Positions 1 through 10,221 are shown, counted from the first letter of the stretch. The stretch: 60,000 nucleotides of DNA from Adiantum capillus-veneris (GCA_014529385.2 CM043970.1:49345898-49405897); one strand, 5' to 3'. Program-made: numbers and translations. Notes: a model not told the origin generated them from the sequence alone.

Positions 1-700
1 TAATCCCCCCCGCAGGTACAGGTGAATTCGGAGAGGTTTCACGCCAGAAATCTCGTCCGATTCAAAGGGCAAGTAGCCCTACAGGTGCGGGAGCTCGAGG
101 ACTTGCTAGGGATGCGACCGGCACGCGAAACGGAGCCCGAAACAGTGAATTACAGCCTGCTGTGTATTTTTGCAGGTTTAGGGTTTTGGCCCTAAACGGA
201 CCCTAATACCCCCAGGAGGTTCGGGGACGCAAGGGGACCGCTGTACAGGCGATCTGGCGCATTTTCAGGGCTGAAAACAGAGAATTTAGCGTGCTGCAGA
301 TTCTCGCCAGGTTTTGCAAAGTGCCCGTATGCGTCGGGAAAGTCAGTCAATGCGTGGGAATACTGACCGTGAAGGGTTCTAGTACAGTTATGCTGCCGAA
401 ATCGGGCTGGAACAGTGGAAATTCAGCCGAGTTTGTGCGGGGCAGCTTGTAGGAACCACAGCGTTTATTCCCTCTTTTGAACAATAAAGAAATACCGAAA
501 GGGGCGCCTAAGTTAGGGGCCAATCTGGTGTCCGTCTACTCATACAGGTGCAATCTAGCAACCTGTATCCCTCTCCCCTTTGTTGTGTCTTGAAAGTACA
601 GGTAAAATAGACGACTAATAATGGGTGAAAGCTAAATCAAGGTTTAAAGTAAAGTCTACCGCCCTTTTTGGATTGAACAGGCCGGTTTCAGTTGCCCCCG
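1..700. other. Unassigned stretch, possibly the 3' end of an unrecognised transcript
   Basis: I recognise no gene here. A plus-strand frame from about 20 to 178 is open and coding-like (it contains the string RELEDLLGMRPARE) and then stops. Further on there is an AATAAA-type signal near 484-489, so the 3' end of a transcript or of a retroelement is possible. The opening bases carry an acaggt motif that also recurs around 47,740-47,810, but this is too short to link the two places. Confidence 0.2.
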
Positions 701-754
701 TGTAAAGGAGAGGCATATGAATTCCACCGAATGAAGTTGTGATTGTTGATGAAA

Positions 755-1470
755 TTAACAATCTTCATTGCATCTGCAATGACTGGTGCGATCCATTCTA
801 GCTTGCCTGTCTTTTAGAAGGTTGTTCAAGCAGTGTGTCATGCAAAAGCACACTATCACATGCGAATAGTGGTCCTCTACAATAGTTGTTACCGCCCTGT
901 TTGATGCCTCCTCATCTGTGACAAAGGCCATCACATGTTGCTCATCGATCGTTTTTATGGCCGATGTCCACTCTGCAGTGAAGACATCGGCGGACTTGCC
1001 ACTCTCGAAGGAATCATGAGAGTGCACAATTTACATCTCTCTCTCCACTTGAGTATGCAATGAGGCCATGGATAGATCTCTTCCTTGTATCGCTCCACCC
1101 GTCGGCAATGAGAGAAACACCATGTTTTTCCCAAAGCCGTTGAATATTGAGTGTTGCTTGCTCCACGATCGCCTTCTCTCGATCGAGCAAAGTGGTTCGG
1201 AGAGCCTCTGAAGATGGCGGCAGATAGCTAGTGCCATACTCTCCTATCCGCTGCACCATAGCTTTCCAATACTCCGACCTATTTCGATCACACATAGAAG
1301 AGGTTAGTATGATTATTCATAGTTTAAACTTTAGAGATCATACTCGCCGAAACGACGATAACAGAAGAAATGAGAGAGAAGATCGATAAAGCATACCGAG
1401 CCGCGACAAATGGGGGATATGGTCATGATAGAAGAATCGGGCCACGGCGGCATCCACCTCTTCCTTCTTC
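755..1470 (-). pseudogene. hAT-type transposase fragment (DUF659-like region)
   Basis: Reading on the minus strand, the order of motifs is that of plant hAT transposases with a DUF659 region. First comes a segment with EVDAAVARFFYHDHIP (about 1,461-1,414), matching the family's 'A-x-A-R-F-F-Y' start. Then come SLIADGWSDTRKRSIHGLIA and, in a second frame, a segment with VTDEEASNRAV and CMTHCLNNLLKD. This includes two of the expected acidic positions (DGWSD, VTDEE). At least one frameshift lies near 1,015-1,035, and the C-terminal dimerisation region is absent. Neither BED zinc finger nor terminal inverted repeats could be found. It is a dead, truncated DNA transposon. Confidence 0.7.
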
Positions 1471-1920
1471 TTTGAGTCCCAAGAGGTGGCAAGGGTCCTT
1501 TAGCGACGAATCGGACCCAATGAAGATCCACCGCCATCGGCATCGGCTAGAGAAGAACAAGGAAAATGAGGGTCTTTGGATCAATACCTTTGCACGCGGG
1601 CTTAAATTTATGACTGAATTGCCAATCCTTTTCCTCAAGCTCCTTCCTCTTCTCGACGCTTACGTTGGTGCAAAATCTCACCTCATGTCTCGGCACTCAA
1701 AGAAAGTGTGCCCTCACTTTGTCATGCCCCCCTTTTCACGTGTAAGAGCATAGCTTGCATGCCCATGCACGAGCACCTCCCGCCGCGTGCCCTCCAAAGT
1801 CACTTCATCCCACCACAACCATTCCTTCGCCTTTTGAATGTCGCCCACATGAACAGAGGGGGTTGTACAAGAAGAAGAGGCCATGGATTATCCGAGAAAG
1901 AGAGAGAGCTTGATTCTTGA
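1471..1920. other. No supported gene; possible upstream decay of the hAT copy
   Basis: Minus-strand frames here have cysteine/histidine-poor, frame-broken peptides that could be the remains of the hAT N-terminus, but I cannot show a BED finger. No splice-consistent exon, promoter or repeat boundary is visible. Confidence 0.15.
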
Positions 1921-1933
1921 GGGTTTGAGAGAG

Positions 1934-1936
1934 ACA

Positions 1937-1998
<62 letters not shown>

Positions 1999-2150
1999 CT
2001 TCACTTCTTGAGACCAAGGGAGAGAGAGCTTGAGGGCAAGCCCAAGGGAGAAAGCTTGAGAGCTTGAGGGTAGAGCATGAGAGCAAGGGAGAGAGAGCTT
2101 GAAAGCTTGAGGGTAGAGCTTGAGAGCAAGGGGGAGAGAGAGCCTTGAGG
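1934..2150. repeat. Compound (CA)n(GA)n microsatellite with degenerate GA-rich tandem tail
   Basis: Perfect (CA)n covers roughly 1,934-1,954 and perfect (GA)n roughly 1,955-1,997. A degenerate array follows in which gagagagcttgag and gagggtagagc(a/t)tgagagc recur every 40-60 bases to about 2,140. Long serine/leucine-rich frames on the minus strand are products of this repeat, not genes. Confidence 0.9.
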
Positions 2151-2249
2151 CTTGTTGCATTTGTGAAGGAAAGGAATGAGGAGGAAGGAATTTATAAGGG
2201 CTGCCAGAAAACAAAAACCCCTAGAATCTACCCGTTTGTGATCGGTTGT

Positions 2250-2426
2250 CACCGTTGGAGCCTCCTGAAAATCTGTTCGTTTGCTGCCGTTCCGGCCATT
2301 CCACCCCGTTCCGGACCATTTTCCCCCAACCGTTCCGATATCAAACTGTCATCCGGAACGCCCAGCCGTTCCGAGACGTTCCCTGCACCAGTGACCGGTC
2401 GGAACGCCATTCCGGATTTTCAAACC
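2250..2426. other. Spacer rich in GTTCCG/CGGAAC motifs
   Basis: About ten occurrences of gttccg, attccg or their complement lie within 180 bases, on both strands. This could be a degenerate minisatellite or part of an LTR. No ORF or boundary supports an assignment. Confidence 0.3.
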
Positions 2427-3132
2427 CTAGGGAGCACATTCCTTGGTAACTCTACTCCCACTGCCTGATCTCCTCAAGAGACTCTCCCTGTGTCTATGCC
2501 ACTCTAGCAAAAACAACCCGAGGCATCTTTGATCCTGATATCTCATGACTCTAGCCAACGGTCCAAAGCCCTCTCTGAATAGACAGTGAAGGTGGCCTCG
2601 TATCTCATAGTATACCAGACACTTACAAATGTGATGTAACTCTGTCTCTGGCCCTATATGACACAACTGGCATATCCTAGCTTTTGCTAATACTCTCCTA
2701 AATATGCTAGTCTCAATCTCTAGTTGATGCGATGATGTGCGTATCTGACCAATAGCACATCGTATCCCATAGGATAAATGAATGTCCATATAGGCCGGTC
2801 AACTAGCTCAGCTAGAATAATCTTCATGTGGCACAGAGGCCTTAGCATGAATTATCCAAGAGATCATAGAGACTAGAGGCCTCTCCATATATCTCCATCC
2901 ATCAATGCTACCAAATCTGCCCTGGTGGTCCAATGAGGGCCCCCAAATCTGAACCCCATAAGAGCATAGCTGAAGCCACTAGAGTGTCAAAAAGCACAGC
3001 TTTCTTCGAGGTTCCTAAAACTGAACCTGTGAACACATCTTCTCCAATCCTCCCAAGGTTGCATAAGCTCTCGTCAATCTAGTCTCTGCTGCTCTCCTCA
3101 GTGAAAACGCCGGTCCACTGAAGACTATCCCA
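2427..3132 (-). pseudogene. LINE reverse transcriptase, C-terminal part (thumb and zinc-knuckle region)
   Basis: The minus strand encodes the end of a plant LINE ORF2. A broken stretch equivalent to DTLVASAMLLWG and a 'GPPGQ' segment is followed by a frame with RICQLCHIGPETELHHICKC, the C-x2-C-x7-H-x4-C knuckle typical of LINE RT tails. Several stops and frameshifts interrupt it, and the 3' end is missing. The RT core continues at 7,545-7,943, on the other side of LTR element D, which split the LINE. Confidence 0.75.
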
Positions 3133-3137
3133 AGATA
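3133..3137. repeat. Target-site duplication, left copy (AGATA)
   Basis: The five bases agata stand immediately before the TG of the left LTR. They recur at 7,540-7,544 directly after the CA of the right LTR. Removing one copy and the element restores an uninterrupted LINE reading frame of the form DAYTYLGIV across the junction. Confidence 0.95.
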
Positions 3138-4359
3138 TGTCACGTGACACATCCAACCCTATGTGTCTGTGGACAAGCTACAGCATGATCAGGGTTCAGT
3201 CAGTCTAGATTAGAAGTGATCTGGCACTTTTGTGAGTCTATTCGTAGACCGTGCATGCCTAGTCACTGAGTGTAGATGCAAATCCTCTGGTTGCACACAA
3301 CATGATCATCAGTATTCCCTTCAGAATCCATCAGATTCAGTCAGGGGAATTTTCCAGTGCATTTAGCCTATTTTCCCTATTTTTGGTATTTTTCACTTAT
3401 TATTTTTAAGTGACTTTCCAACAAAAGTAGGTAGGGCGATTTTGCTAAGTTAATATATAAGCAAATCCAAGTTAGCACTAAATGGCAGAAGAGGCAGCAG
3501 GAGCACCGCTCAACAGGCACCTTCTCAGCAGGACCCCAAAGGCTTCTAGCGTTTTTGCTCCATACCATCTTGGCTAGAGTTTTTGGACAAGACACCGCAG
3601 ATCAGCCAGCGTTTTGCATTTGCAGAGCCACGGCGACAAGACCACAGCAGATCAGCCTAGCGTTTCTGCATCTGCCAGCAACCTCAACGTTTTGCAAATC
3701 TATCGCGACAGAATCGGCCCTAGGATCAGCGTTTTCAGTTTTCAGCAGTCAAACATCGCAGATCAAGTCCCGAACCTCGCAGATCTCACCTTCTTGCAGC
3801 AGTTCCTCGCCGCACGGTCAGTTTCCGCAAGGTTTACAGTTTCAGCCCGGAAAACACAGATTTCAGCATCTGCGTTTTCAGCGCGTCGTCGTCGCATCGT
3901 CGTCATCGACATCGTCACCGACATAGAGTCAGAATTCAGCAGATAGAAGATTAGCACATTTCAGCCCATAGCGTTTTTGGACAGCACTAGAAAGACCGCA
4001 GATTTCAGCCCTAAAGTCGTCGTCGCCATCCCCGTCGTCGTCGGCGGCATAGTCTGAGGTTGCATCAGTTTCCATGCATCATCACTGTACCACTTTGTGC
4101 AATCAATAAGTAGACTACTCTCGCCGACGAGAGTGGGGCCTTCGGAGGAGGGTTTTACAACGTCTCTGGTGTCGTATCTCTCTTCTCTCTCTATCTCTCA
4201 GTCTCATTCACTTGCACGCATAGTGTCCATTCACTTTGTTTGTGATCTCTCATTAAGAACGGAAGGCTCTCCCTTCCATAAGAACAAAAGGAACCTTGAG
4301 CACAGTTCGGAGTACTCATCTTGAGCAAAGCGCAAACATTCATTCCGCTGCACCTAACA
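3138..4359 (+). repeat. Left LTR of element D
   Basis: It begins TGTCACGTGACAC and ends CTGCACCTAACA. A TATA-like motif (aatatataagc, about 3,452-3,462) lies 314 bases in and is conserved in the right LTR (6,609-6,620), which sets the likely U3/R junction. Downstream, the motif agcgtttt and variants recur many times, as in the C LTR. Confidence 0.92.
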
Positions 4360-4360
4360 T

Positions 4361-4372
4361 TGGTATCAGAGT
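4361..4372 (+). promoter_or_regulatory. Primer-binding site, initiator tRNA-Met type
   Basis: TGGTATCAGAGT lies one base after the left LTR. It matches 11 of 12 bases of the plant initiator-Met PBS consensus TGGTATCAGAGC. Minus-strand DNA synthesis would start here. Confidence 0.92.
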
Positions 4373-4738
4373 TTTGGCAGTGTTCTGTATTACTCAAGGG
4401 AAGAACCACAAGAATCACAAGAAATATTTTTTGCTTGTTGCGGTCGCACGAACCCAAGTTCGCTTGGGCGTGTCGATTCCTAATCGTGTTTTTGAAGAGT
4501 GGCAGGAATCCCAAGAAAGAAGGGCTTGTCCCGCCTCCCCTTGTGTCTCTTTTCACTCATTGAGAGCGGACCGTGCACGTAGCGGCCGGCCAATCGACGT
4601 GAGGTGGGAAAAAGCAACCTTGGTGTGAGCGCAAGGCCGTTGAGGGGTGCGCCCGCAGAAAGGAGTAGAACTTGGGTGAAGAGAAGATCCTTCTCAAACG
4701 CGGTTTGCAAGCAAAAGAAAACCTCAAGAACCTCCTCA

Positions 4739-4850
4739 AGAACCAAGACCCCCAAGAACCCCAGTTCCTCGTGAACTTAAGAACCCAAGACCCGCAAGAA
4801 CCCAAGTTCCTCATGAACTTAAGAACCCAAGACCACAAGAACCCCCGAAT
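4739..4850 (+). repeat. 42-bp in-frame tandem repeat, about 2.5 copies
   Basis: The unit agaacccaagacc-gcaagaacccaagttcctcatgaactta repeats with few changes. Its length is 14 codons, so a translated plus-strand frame keeps the cycle QDPQEP-FL-NLRT. The repeat lies in the leader of element D. Confidence 0.85.
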
Positions 4851-4855
4851 TCAGA

Positions 4856-5472
4856 ATGGTCATAACTCAAAGCGGAATGGATACTTCGCTTGGAGGTAAT
4901 GAGCACAAGAGAGGCCAAGAAGAATTTTCCCCACCAGGAGGTTTTTATGACCCTTCCCCATCCACGACAAGGATTGCACTAACTCTTATGGAGGAGTTGG
5001 AGCTGATGTTTCTGGAACAGAATTTACAACGCGAAGCAAGAAATGCAGCAAAAATGGCAAAAATAAAACGCAGACACGCATAAGAGAAGCAGAAAGAGAA
5101 GCAGAAAGAAAGGCAAGACAAGAACAGAGCGAGCGACGCATGCAAGAGTTCTTGCGGCTTTTTTCTCAAGTGCAGGCACCGATGCAAGAGATTCGGGAAA
5201 AGGATACTCTCTCAGTCTCTTCTTCTCCAAAGCATGACACACAGGATTTGCATGATTGTGAGAAGCATGATGATTTGAATGACAATGATAAGCATGATGA
5301 TTTGGATGCCAATGATTTGCATAATGATTTGGATGCCAATGATTTGCATGATGGTTTGCATGATCTAGATGTGATTTCTCACAAACATGATGATTTGCAT
5401 GAAGATGATGTGATTGTTCACAAGGATGATGTGTTAGTGGATGCTTTTTCAGCGAAGCTAGCCTCGTTGTAG
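4856..5472 (+). pseudogene. Element D internal ORF remnant with histidine/aspartate repeat
   Basis: A plus-strand frame opens at 4,856 (MVITQSGMDTSLGG) and continues, in another frame, into 5,140-5,472. The middle is lysine/arginine/glutamate-rich and looks like a coiled helix. The second part is dominated by repeats of the form KHDDL-D-NDLH, coded by catgatgatttg units over about 5,240-5,440, and ends at a TAG. Position after the PBS suggests a gag replacement, but no retrotransposon gag motif or CCHC knuckle is visible, so the function is unknown. Confidence 0.45.
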
Positions 5473-5482
5473 ATTCGATCAA

Positions 5483-5578
5483 TCACGAAGAACCGATCTT
5501 GGCTTTCGAGTCGAGGTCCAAAGAACCCCCTCACGAAGAACCGATCTTGGCTCTTGAGCCTAGGTCCAAAGAACCATG
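5483..5578 (+). repeat. 48-bp tandem duplication
   Basis: Two adjacent copies of a unit starting tcacgaagaaccgatcttgg begin at 5,483 and 5,531, with a few substitutions. The period is 16 codons, so a reading frame would be kept. Confidence 0.85.
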
Positions 5579-5798
5579 ATTGATACGCACGCATTGTTCG
5601 AATGTTTCATTCGTGATCGTTTCCTGTATTTTAGTCAGCATCGTTATGTGATCCCTTTTCCTAGGCATGACATATTGTATGTTGAGCACGTTTCTCTCAT
5701 GGATGAGCACGAATGTATGCGGATTTTTCATGAAAAGCTGAAAAGTATGAATTCAAGGAAGTCGCATTCCATGTCATGAAAGTAGAGCACATGAAAGT

Positions 5799-6284
5799 AT
5801 GAGCACCAAGCATGGGCAATTCCGTTGTGAATTGCCACAGTTGATTGCTTTCGATCAAAAGAGAGAGATTCGATCTCATTGTTTGCATGTGTTTGATGAA
5901 CGGTTTGTCACTCCGTCTCTATGTTCATCTACATTGCATGCACAGTCTTTAGAGAAGATAAGATTTTTTCCACTCACTTTACATGGAATAGGTATATTCA
6001 TGGTTTTGTGTTGGAAATGGGTTCAGGAATTTTCAGCAATGAAGATTCTTGAAGATGAAAGAAGCACGACTCTAGACGAAGTTGAAGCAAGGAAGGAGAT
6101 TCAAAAGATTTTGTGTAGCTTTCGGCGCGGCCAAAAGAAGCAAGCGTTGCACACCTTTATGAAGTTCAAGTACCGTACGACCCACACATCAGAGTGGGCC
6201 GGCGAAGTGTCCCTTCCAGGATTCTGGATGCTATTGGCGATCTCCCTCGACGCCATACAGTTCGGTACCAATACCTCACTTTGA
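5799..6284 (+). pseudogene. Element D pol tail: chromodomain-like C-terminus on a degenerate ORF
   Basis: A 161-residue frame ends TGA at 6,284, just before the PPT. Its last third contains HTFMKFKYRTTHTSEW and ends GTNTSL. The intact relative C ends in YFLKFKDRGTHEAVWVDEE and STRTSL at the same place, so this is a worn chromodomain end: the acidic WVDEE turn has become EWAGE. The first two thirds do not match any pol domain I know. A large internal deletion brought the pol tail next to unrelated sequence. Confidence 0.6.
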
Positions 6285-6295
6285 GAAAGGGGGGA
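6283..6295 (+). promoter_or_regulatory. Polypurine tract of element D
   Basis: gagaaaggggg ga is an uninterrupted purine run abutting the TG of the right LTR, the expected primer for plus-strand DNA synthesis. The stop codon of the pol tail overlaps its first bases. Confidence 0.9.
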
Positions 6296-7539
6296 TGTCA
6301 CGTGACACATCCAACCCTATGTGTCTGTGGACAAGCTACAGCATGATCAGGGTTCAGTCAATCCAATCAGTAGTGATCTGGCACTTTTGTGATTCTATTC
6401 GTAGACCGTGCATGCCCAGTCACTGAGTGTAGATGCATATCCTCTGGTTGCACACAGCATGATCATCAGTATTCCCTTCAGAATCCATCAGATTCAGTCA
6501 GGGGAATTTTCCAATGCATTTAGCCTATTTTCCCTATTTTTGGTATTTTTCACTTATTATTTTTAAGTGACTTTCCAACAAAAGTAGGTAGGGCAATTTT
6601 GCTAAGTTCATATATAAGCAAACCCAAGTTAGCACTAAATGGCAGAAGAGGCAACAGGAGCACCTCTCAACAAGCACCTTCTTAGCAGGACCCCAAAGGC
6701 TTCTAGCGTTTTTGCTCCATACCATCTTGGCTAGAGTTTTTGAACAAGACACCGCAGATCAGCCAGTGTTTTGCATTTGCAGAGCCACGGCGACAAGACC
6801 ACAGCAGATCAGCCTAGCGTTTCTGCATCTGCCAGCAACCTCAACGTTTTGCAGATCTATCGCGACAGAATCGGCCCTAGGATCAACGTTTTCAGTTTTC
6901 AGCAATCAGACATCGCAGATCAAGTCCTGAACCTCGCAGATCTCACCTTTCGCAGCAGTTCCTCACCGCACGGTCAGTTTCCGCAAGGTTTACAATTTCA
7001 GCCCGGAAAACGCATATGCTGACCGGAAAACGCAGATTTCCGCATCTGTGTTTTCAGCGCATCGTCGTCGCATCGTCGTCATCGACATCGTCACCGACAT
7101 AGAGTCAGAATTCAGCAGATAGAAGATTAGCAGATTTCAGCCCATAGCGTTTTTGGACAGCAGTAGAAAGACCGCAAATTTCAACCCTAAAGTCGTCGTC
7201 GCCATCCCTGTCGTCGTCATCGGCATAGTCCCAGGTTGCATCAGTTTCCATGCATCATCATTGTACCACTTTGTGCAATCAATAAGTAGACCACTCTCGT
7301 CGACGAGAGTGGGGCCTTCGGAGGAGGGTTTTACGTCTGGTGTCGTATCTCTCTTCTCTCTCTATCTCTCAGTCTCATTCACTTGCACGCACAGTGTCCA
7401 TTCACTTTGTTTGTGATCATAGCATTCTCTCATTAAGAACGGAAGGCTCTCCCTTCCATAAGAACAAAAGGAACCTTGAGCACAGTTCGGAGCACTCATC
7501 TTGAGCAAAGCGCAAACATTCATTCCGCTGCACCTAACA
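6296..7539 (+). repeat. Right LTR of element D
   Basis: This LTR aligns with 3,138-4,359 throughout. Differences are scattered substitutions plus small indels, such as an extra 'atagc' type insertion near 7,417 and a short insertion near 7,015-7,035. The divergence indicates an insertion that is not very recent. Confidence 0.92.
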
Positions 7540-7544
7540 AGATA
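7540..7544. repeat. Target-site duplication, right copy (AGATA)
   Basis: Identical to 3,133-3,137. LINE sequence resumes immediately afterwards. Confidence 0.95.
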
Positions 7545-7943
7545 GGTGTATGCATCTCTATACTCCACCGTCTCCTAGCCATATGTAAAAGTGGGTGTTG
7601 ACCTCCTGACCCATTGTGGTGTGGTGTTAAACACCATAACCTTGGTTTTCCCAAGGTTAACAGACAATCCACTATCGTGGGCAAATGTGTACAAAGCATC
7701 TAAATGACGTTGCATCCCCTCTTGGGAGTTGGAAATCAACACAATATCATAAGCATACAACAATAGTGGGATCCATGTCCCTACGAACTGTGCTCCTCTA
7801 TCACCATCCGTCTCAATGTAGTCAGCAACCTCATCCACATACATGCCAAATAGTGTAGGAGATAGCGGGCAACCCTGTTTCACCCCAATCGTGGAATGAG
7901 CCAAATCAGAAATCCCCTCTGGAGTGCGTACATGTCCCACTAT
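7545..7943 (-). pseudogene. LINE reverse transcriptase core
   Basis: The frame contains GVKQGCPLSPTLFGMYVDE (RT motif B with its following helix), then LLLYAYDIVLISNSQEGMQR and GLSVNLGKTKVMVFN, all diagnostic for plant LINE RT. The catalytic box reads YAYD instead of YADD, so one catalytic aspartate is lost. The upstream endonuclease and RT fingers are absent, so the LINE was 5'-truncated. It continues downstream at 3,132-2,427. Confidence 0.9.
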
Positions 7944-7961
7944 TGACTTGTATATATCTAT

Positions 7962-8099
7962 AGAGAGAGAGAGAGAGAGATTGTGACGAACAACCCTCCA
8001 CCTTAAGCAGCCATCATACTTCTGACTACGGTGGTTGCTTAAGGTTTACAAAGATCTACTTGGCCACCTTCACCATCTGTCTTTTGTCTTGGTTGGAAA
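7962..8099. repeat. Short (GA)n and a 10-bp inverted repeat
   Basis: (GA)n covers 7,962-7,980. The arms accttaagca (8,000-8,009) and tgcttaaggt (8,036-8,045) are perfectly complementary around a 26-base gap. Nothing else is recognisable before the LTR of element B at 8,100. Confidence 0.6.
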
Positions 8100-8384
8100 T
8101 GTAACAAACTTGGGCACACCAAGTCAAGATTCTACCGCAACACAGGACAAATTCACTTGAAAAATACTTCACATATCAAAAGAGAGTCGACACAGCCCAG
8201 GGTAGTTCCGTGCCAAGAGATACTGGCGCCCCTTTCGGTGTTTCTTTTATATTAATCTTTGAGCAAAGTACAACCGACCCACGAGTGCTCGCTCTCACAC
8301 TCTGTGTCCAGATGCTCTGCAGAGTGAGCCCCCCTTGGGTCCTTATAAACATTACAAGGGTTGCTAAACGCACAGCCCCAAAAG
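8100..8384 (-). repeat. Downstream LTR of element B
   Basis: The plus strand starts TGTAACAAACTTGGGC, and the segment stays alignable with 12,011-12,288 up to ccccaaaagca. A TATA-like ttataaac (minus: GTTTATAAGG) at 8,341-8,350 is kept in all three related LTRs. The minus-strand start of the LTR is uncertain, because the upstream copy and LTR A seem to extend further. Confidence 0.7.
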
Positions 8385-8399
8385 CATGCTTCAAGGTTA

Positions 8400-8597
8400 A
8401 GTTCCAAAATTTGAGGAGTATCTGCTAGGTCCTCCCCCTCCATCCACTTCGCATTCAATGCGGAATAGTTCTTGAATTTAACCAAGAACCGCCTAATCAC
8501 TTAACCTTTGATCTTTCTTTCCTTGTGTGCCAAAATCTGTTCTGGAACGAAAATCTCCTCGCTCTCCTCCACTTCGGGTTGCTCATCAGGCTCCCCA
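8400..8597 (-). pseudogene. Chromodomain at the pol C-terminus of element B
   Basis: The frame reads VPEQILAHKERKIKG, then a stop, then VIRRFLVKFKNYSALNAKW. This is the chromodomain pattern of an aromatic-rich strand, then V-K-[FW]-K-x-[YWG] and a tryptophan near the acidic turn. In chromoviruses this domain guides integration to chromatin marks. The in-frame TAA and a weak acidic turn (KWMEGED) show decay. Confidence 0.75.
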
Positions 8598-9600
8598 TCA
8601 ACTGACAAAAGGTTTCAAGAGACTCGCATGGAATGCATCGTGAATCTTCCAAGTATCGGGTAGCTTGAGTTTAAAGGAGACATCATTTATCTTTTCTTTA
8701 ATCTGGAAAGGGCCATAATTCCTCATGCTAAGCTTTGGAAAAAGCCGCTCCCTTCCCTTTCGTTTTCTTAGGAGTGCCTTCTCAGAACGTAAGAGCACCC
8801 AATCATCTTCCTTTAATTTCAAATCGTGACGACGTCGATCTGCTGCCTTCTTATGTCGTTCTTGAGATTTCTCTAAAGCCTCCCGGACCTTGGCAAAAGC
8901 CAATGTCCAAGTCCCTCGTATATTGGTCGGCTTTAAAAATCTTGTCTTTAGTGTTGAGGAAGGGTGGAACCTTCGGAGCACCTTCAATTATCTCAAATGG
9001 CGCCTTCCTTGTCGAAGAGTGAACCGTGTTATTGTAGGCAAATTCAACCAAAGGCAAAAAAAATTCCCATTCAGTCTTCTAATCAGAGATATAAGACTTC
9101 AATAAATCCAAAACAACTGAATTTGCAATCTCACATTGCCCATCTGTCTGCAGGTGGAATGATGACGAGAACTGCAACCATGTGCCAATGTTCTCCCAAA
9201 TAGGCCTTCAAAACAAACTCGTGAATCAGGGATCTCTGTCAAAGGCTATTGTCTCAGGCATGCCATGTAATCAAATTATATGTGCAATAAATTGCCTCGT
9301 TAAATGGTCCCACTTGACTGTTTTCTTCACTGGAATGACGTGAGCTTGCTTGCTAAATCTGTCAATGACAATCCAAATGCCATCGTGCCTGCTCTGTGTC
9401 TTCGGAAGATCAAAAATGAAATCCATTGCAATACTTTCCCAGGGGCGGATGGGAATGGGTAAAGGCTATAGTAATCCCTCTGCCTTATGCCTATCAAACT
9501 TGACCTTCTAGCATACTAAACAACAGCGAACAAAGTCGTCCACATCCTTCTTGAGTCTCGGCCAAAAGAAATAATGCTCCACACCTTTCAAGGTGGTGTC
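8598..9600 (-). pseudogene. Integrase of element B
   Basis: The C-terminal part is open over 8,598-8,987 with LKEDDWVLLRSEK and NYGPFQIKEKIN, typical of the integrase tail. The catalytic core can be followed upstream in several frames: an '[11 protein letters not shown]' strand (first Asp), 'AFDRDP' (second Asp), 'LQTDGQCEIANS' (Glu), then PLVEFAYNNTVHSST and APFEIIEGAP. Frame changes separate the blocks, and a stop lies at one cysteine of the zinc finger near 9,510. It is not functional. Confidence 0.8.
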
Positions 9601-9863
9601 TATGCCGTAAAAGGTGGACAATGGCACTCAGTCAAACCCTTTTCCCTCAACGGCTGTGTGACGCACAACATCATTTTCTTTATCAAGTAGCAATCGCGTA
9701 TGGAATATCCCGCTACTACCTCCCCATTTTGTATTCGAGTAAATACATCGGTAAAATCCGGATCGGTGGCGTACTGATCAACCATATCCTCAAAGCTTCT
9801 ATGATGAATCGCGGAAATAGCCAATACTAACGGCCAAAGCCGATACAATAGGGACAAACTCAC
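9600..9863 (-). pseudogene. Pre-integrase linker of element B
   Basis: The frame contains SFEDMVDQYATDPDFTDVF and GYSIRDCYLIKK, the segment that in chromoviruses connects RNase H to the integrase zinc finger. Upstream it runs almost directly into protease sequence (about 9,850-9,960), with no RT or RNase H between. Confidence 0.7.
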
Positions 9864-10221
9864 CCTTCAGTTTTACATCAAGTACAATTTTTTTGCCCTT
9901 TTCATTTGTCAAAATTGCTTTCTTGGCCCGATAATCGACCATGGCGTTGTTCTTATGGTACCAAGGGACTCCTAAGAGGACGTCAAACCCTTCTCAAGGC
10001 ATGATGTAAAAATCCTCGTGCCCTAAATACCCCTTACAATGCAAACGAAGTTTGCCAATGACAGGCATAATGGCTATATCCCGTCCGGGTGCCGCCAGAA
10101 CTGCCTCTGCTGGTGGTCCCATCCTGTCAGGCGTAATCTCGAGCCGCACCGCCAATTTAGGTGAAATGAAGTTGGCCTTGGCTCCTCCATCGAAAAAGAT
10201 AAGGGCTTCCTGATCTTTCAC
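9864..10221 (-). pseudogene. Aspartic protease of element B
   Basis: The frame reads ALIFFDGGAKANFISPKLA, the retropepsin active-site strand with D-G-G-A where D-S/T-G-A is usual. The conserved second half follows with a 'FDVLLGVPWY' type ending (about 9,960-10,000). It would cleave the gag-pol precursor. An in-frame stop interrupts near 9,990. The E1 and E2 proteases share the DGGA variant. Confidence 0.7.

Larger units (their letters stand above)
3138..7539 (+). mobile_element. Element D: short non-autonomous LTR retrotransposon
   Basis: This is a complete 4.4-kb element. It has two LTRs of about 1.22 and 1.24 kb that start TGTCACGTG and end CCTAACA, a PBS directly after the left LTR, a PPT directly before the right LTR, and a perfect 5-bp target duplication. 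The internal part is only 1.9 kb. It has a short gag-like or spacer region with a histidine/aspartate-rich repeat and a pol tail resembling a chromodomain, but no protease, RT, RNase H or integrase. It must have depended on enzymes supplied in trans. Its LTR is related to that of chromovirus C (18,540 onward), a candidate partner family. Confidence 0.93.

Noticed and set aside
1805-2252. Minus-strand frames rich in SLSLSLSL
   Set aside because: They are translations of the (GA)n microsatellite and its degenerate tail.
5024-5482. 152-residue minus-strand ORF rich in HANHHWHPN repeats
   Set aside because: It is the antisense of the histidine/aspartate repeat in element D; the sense frame matches the element's orientation.
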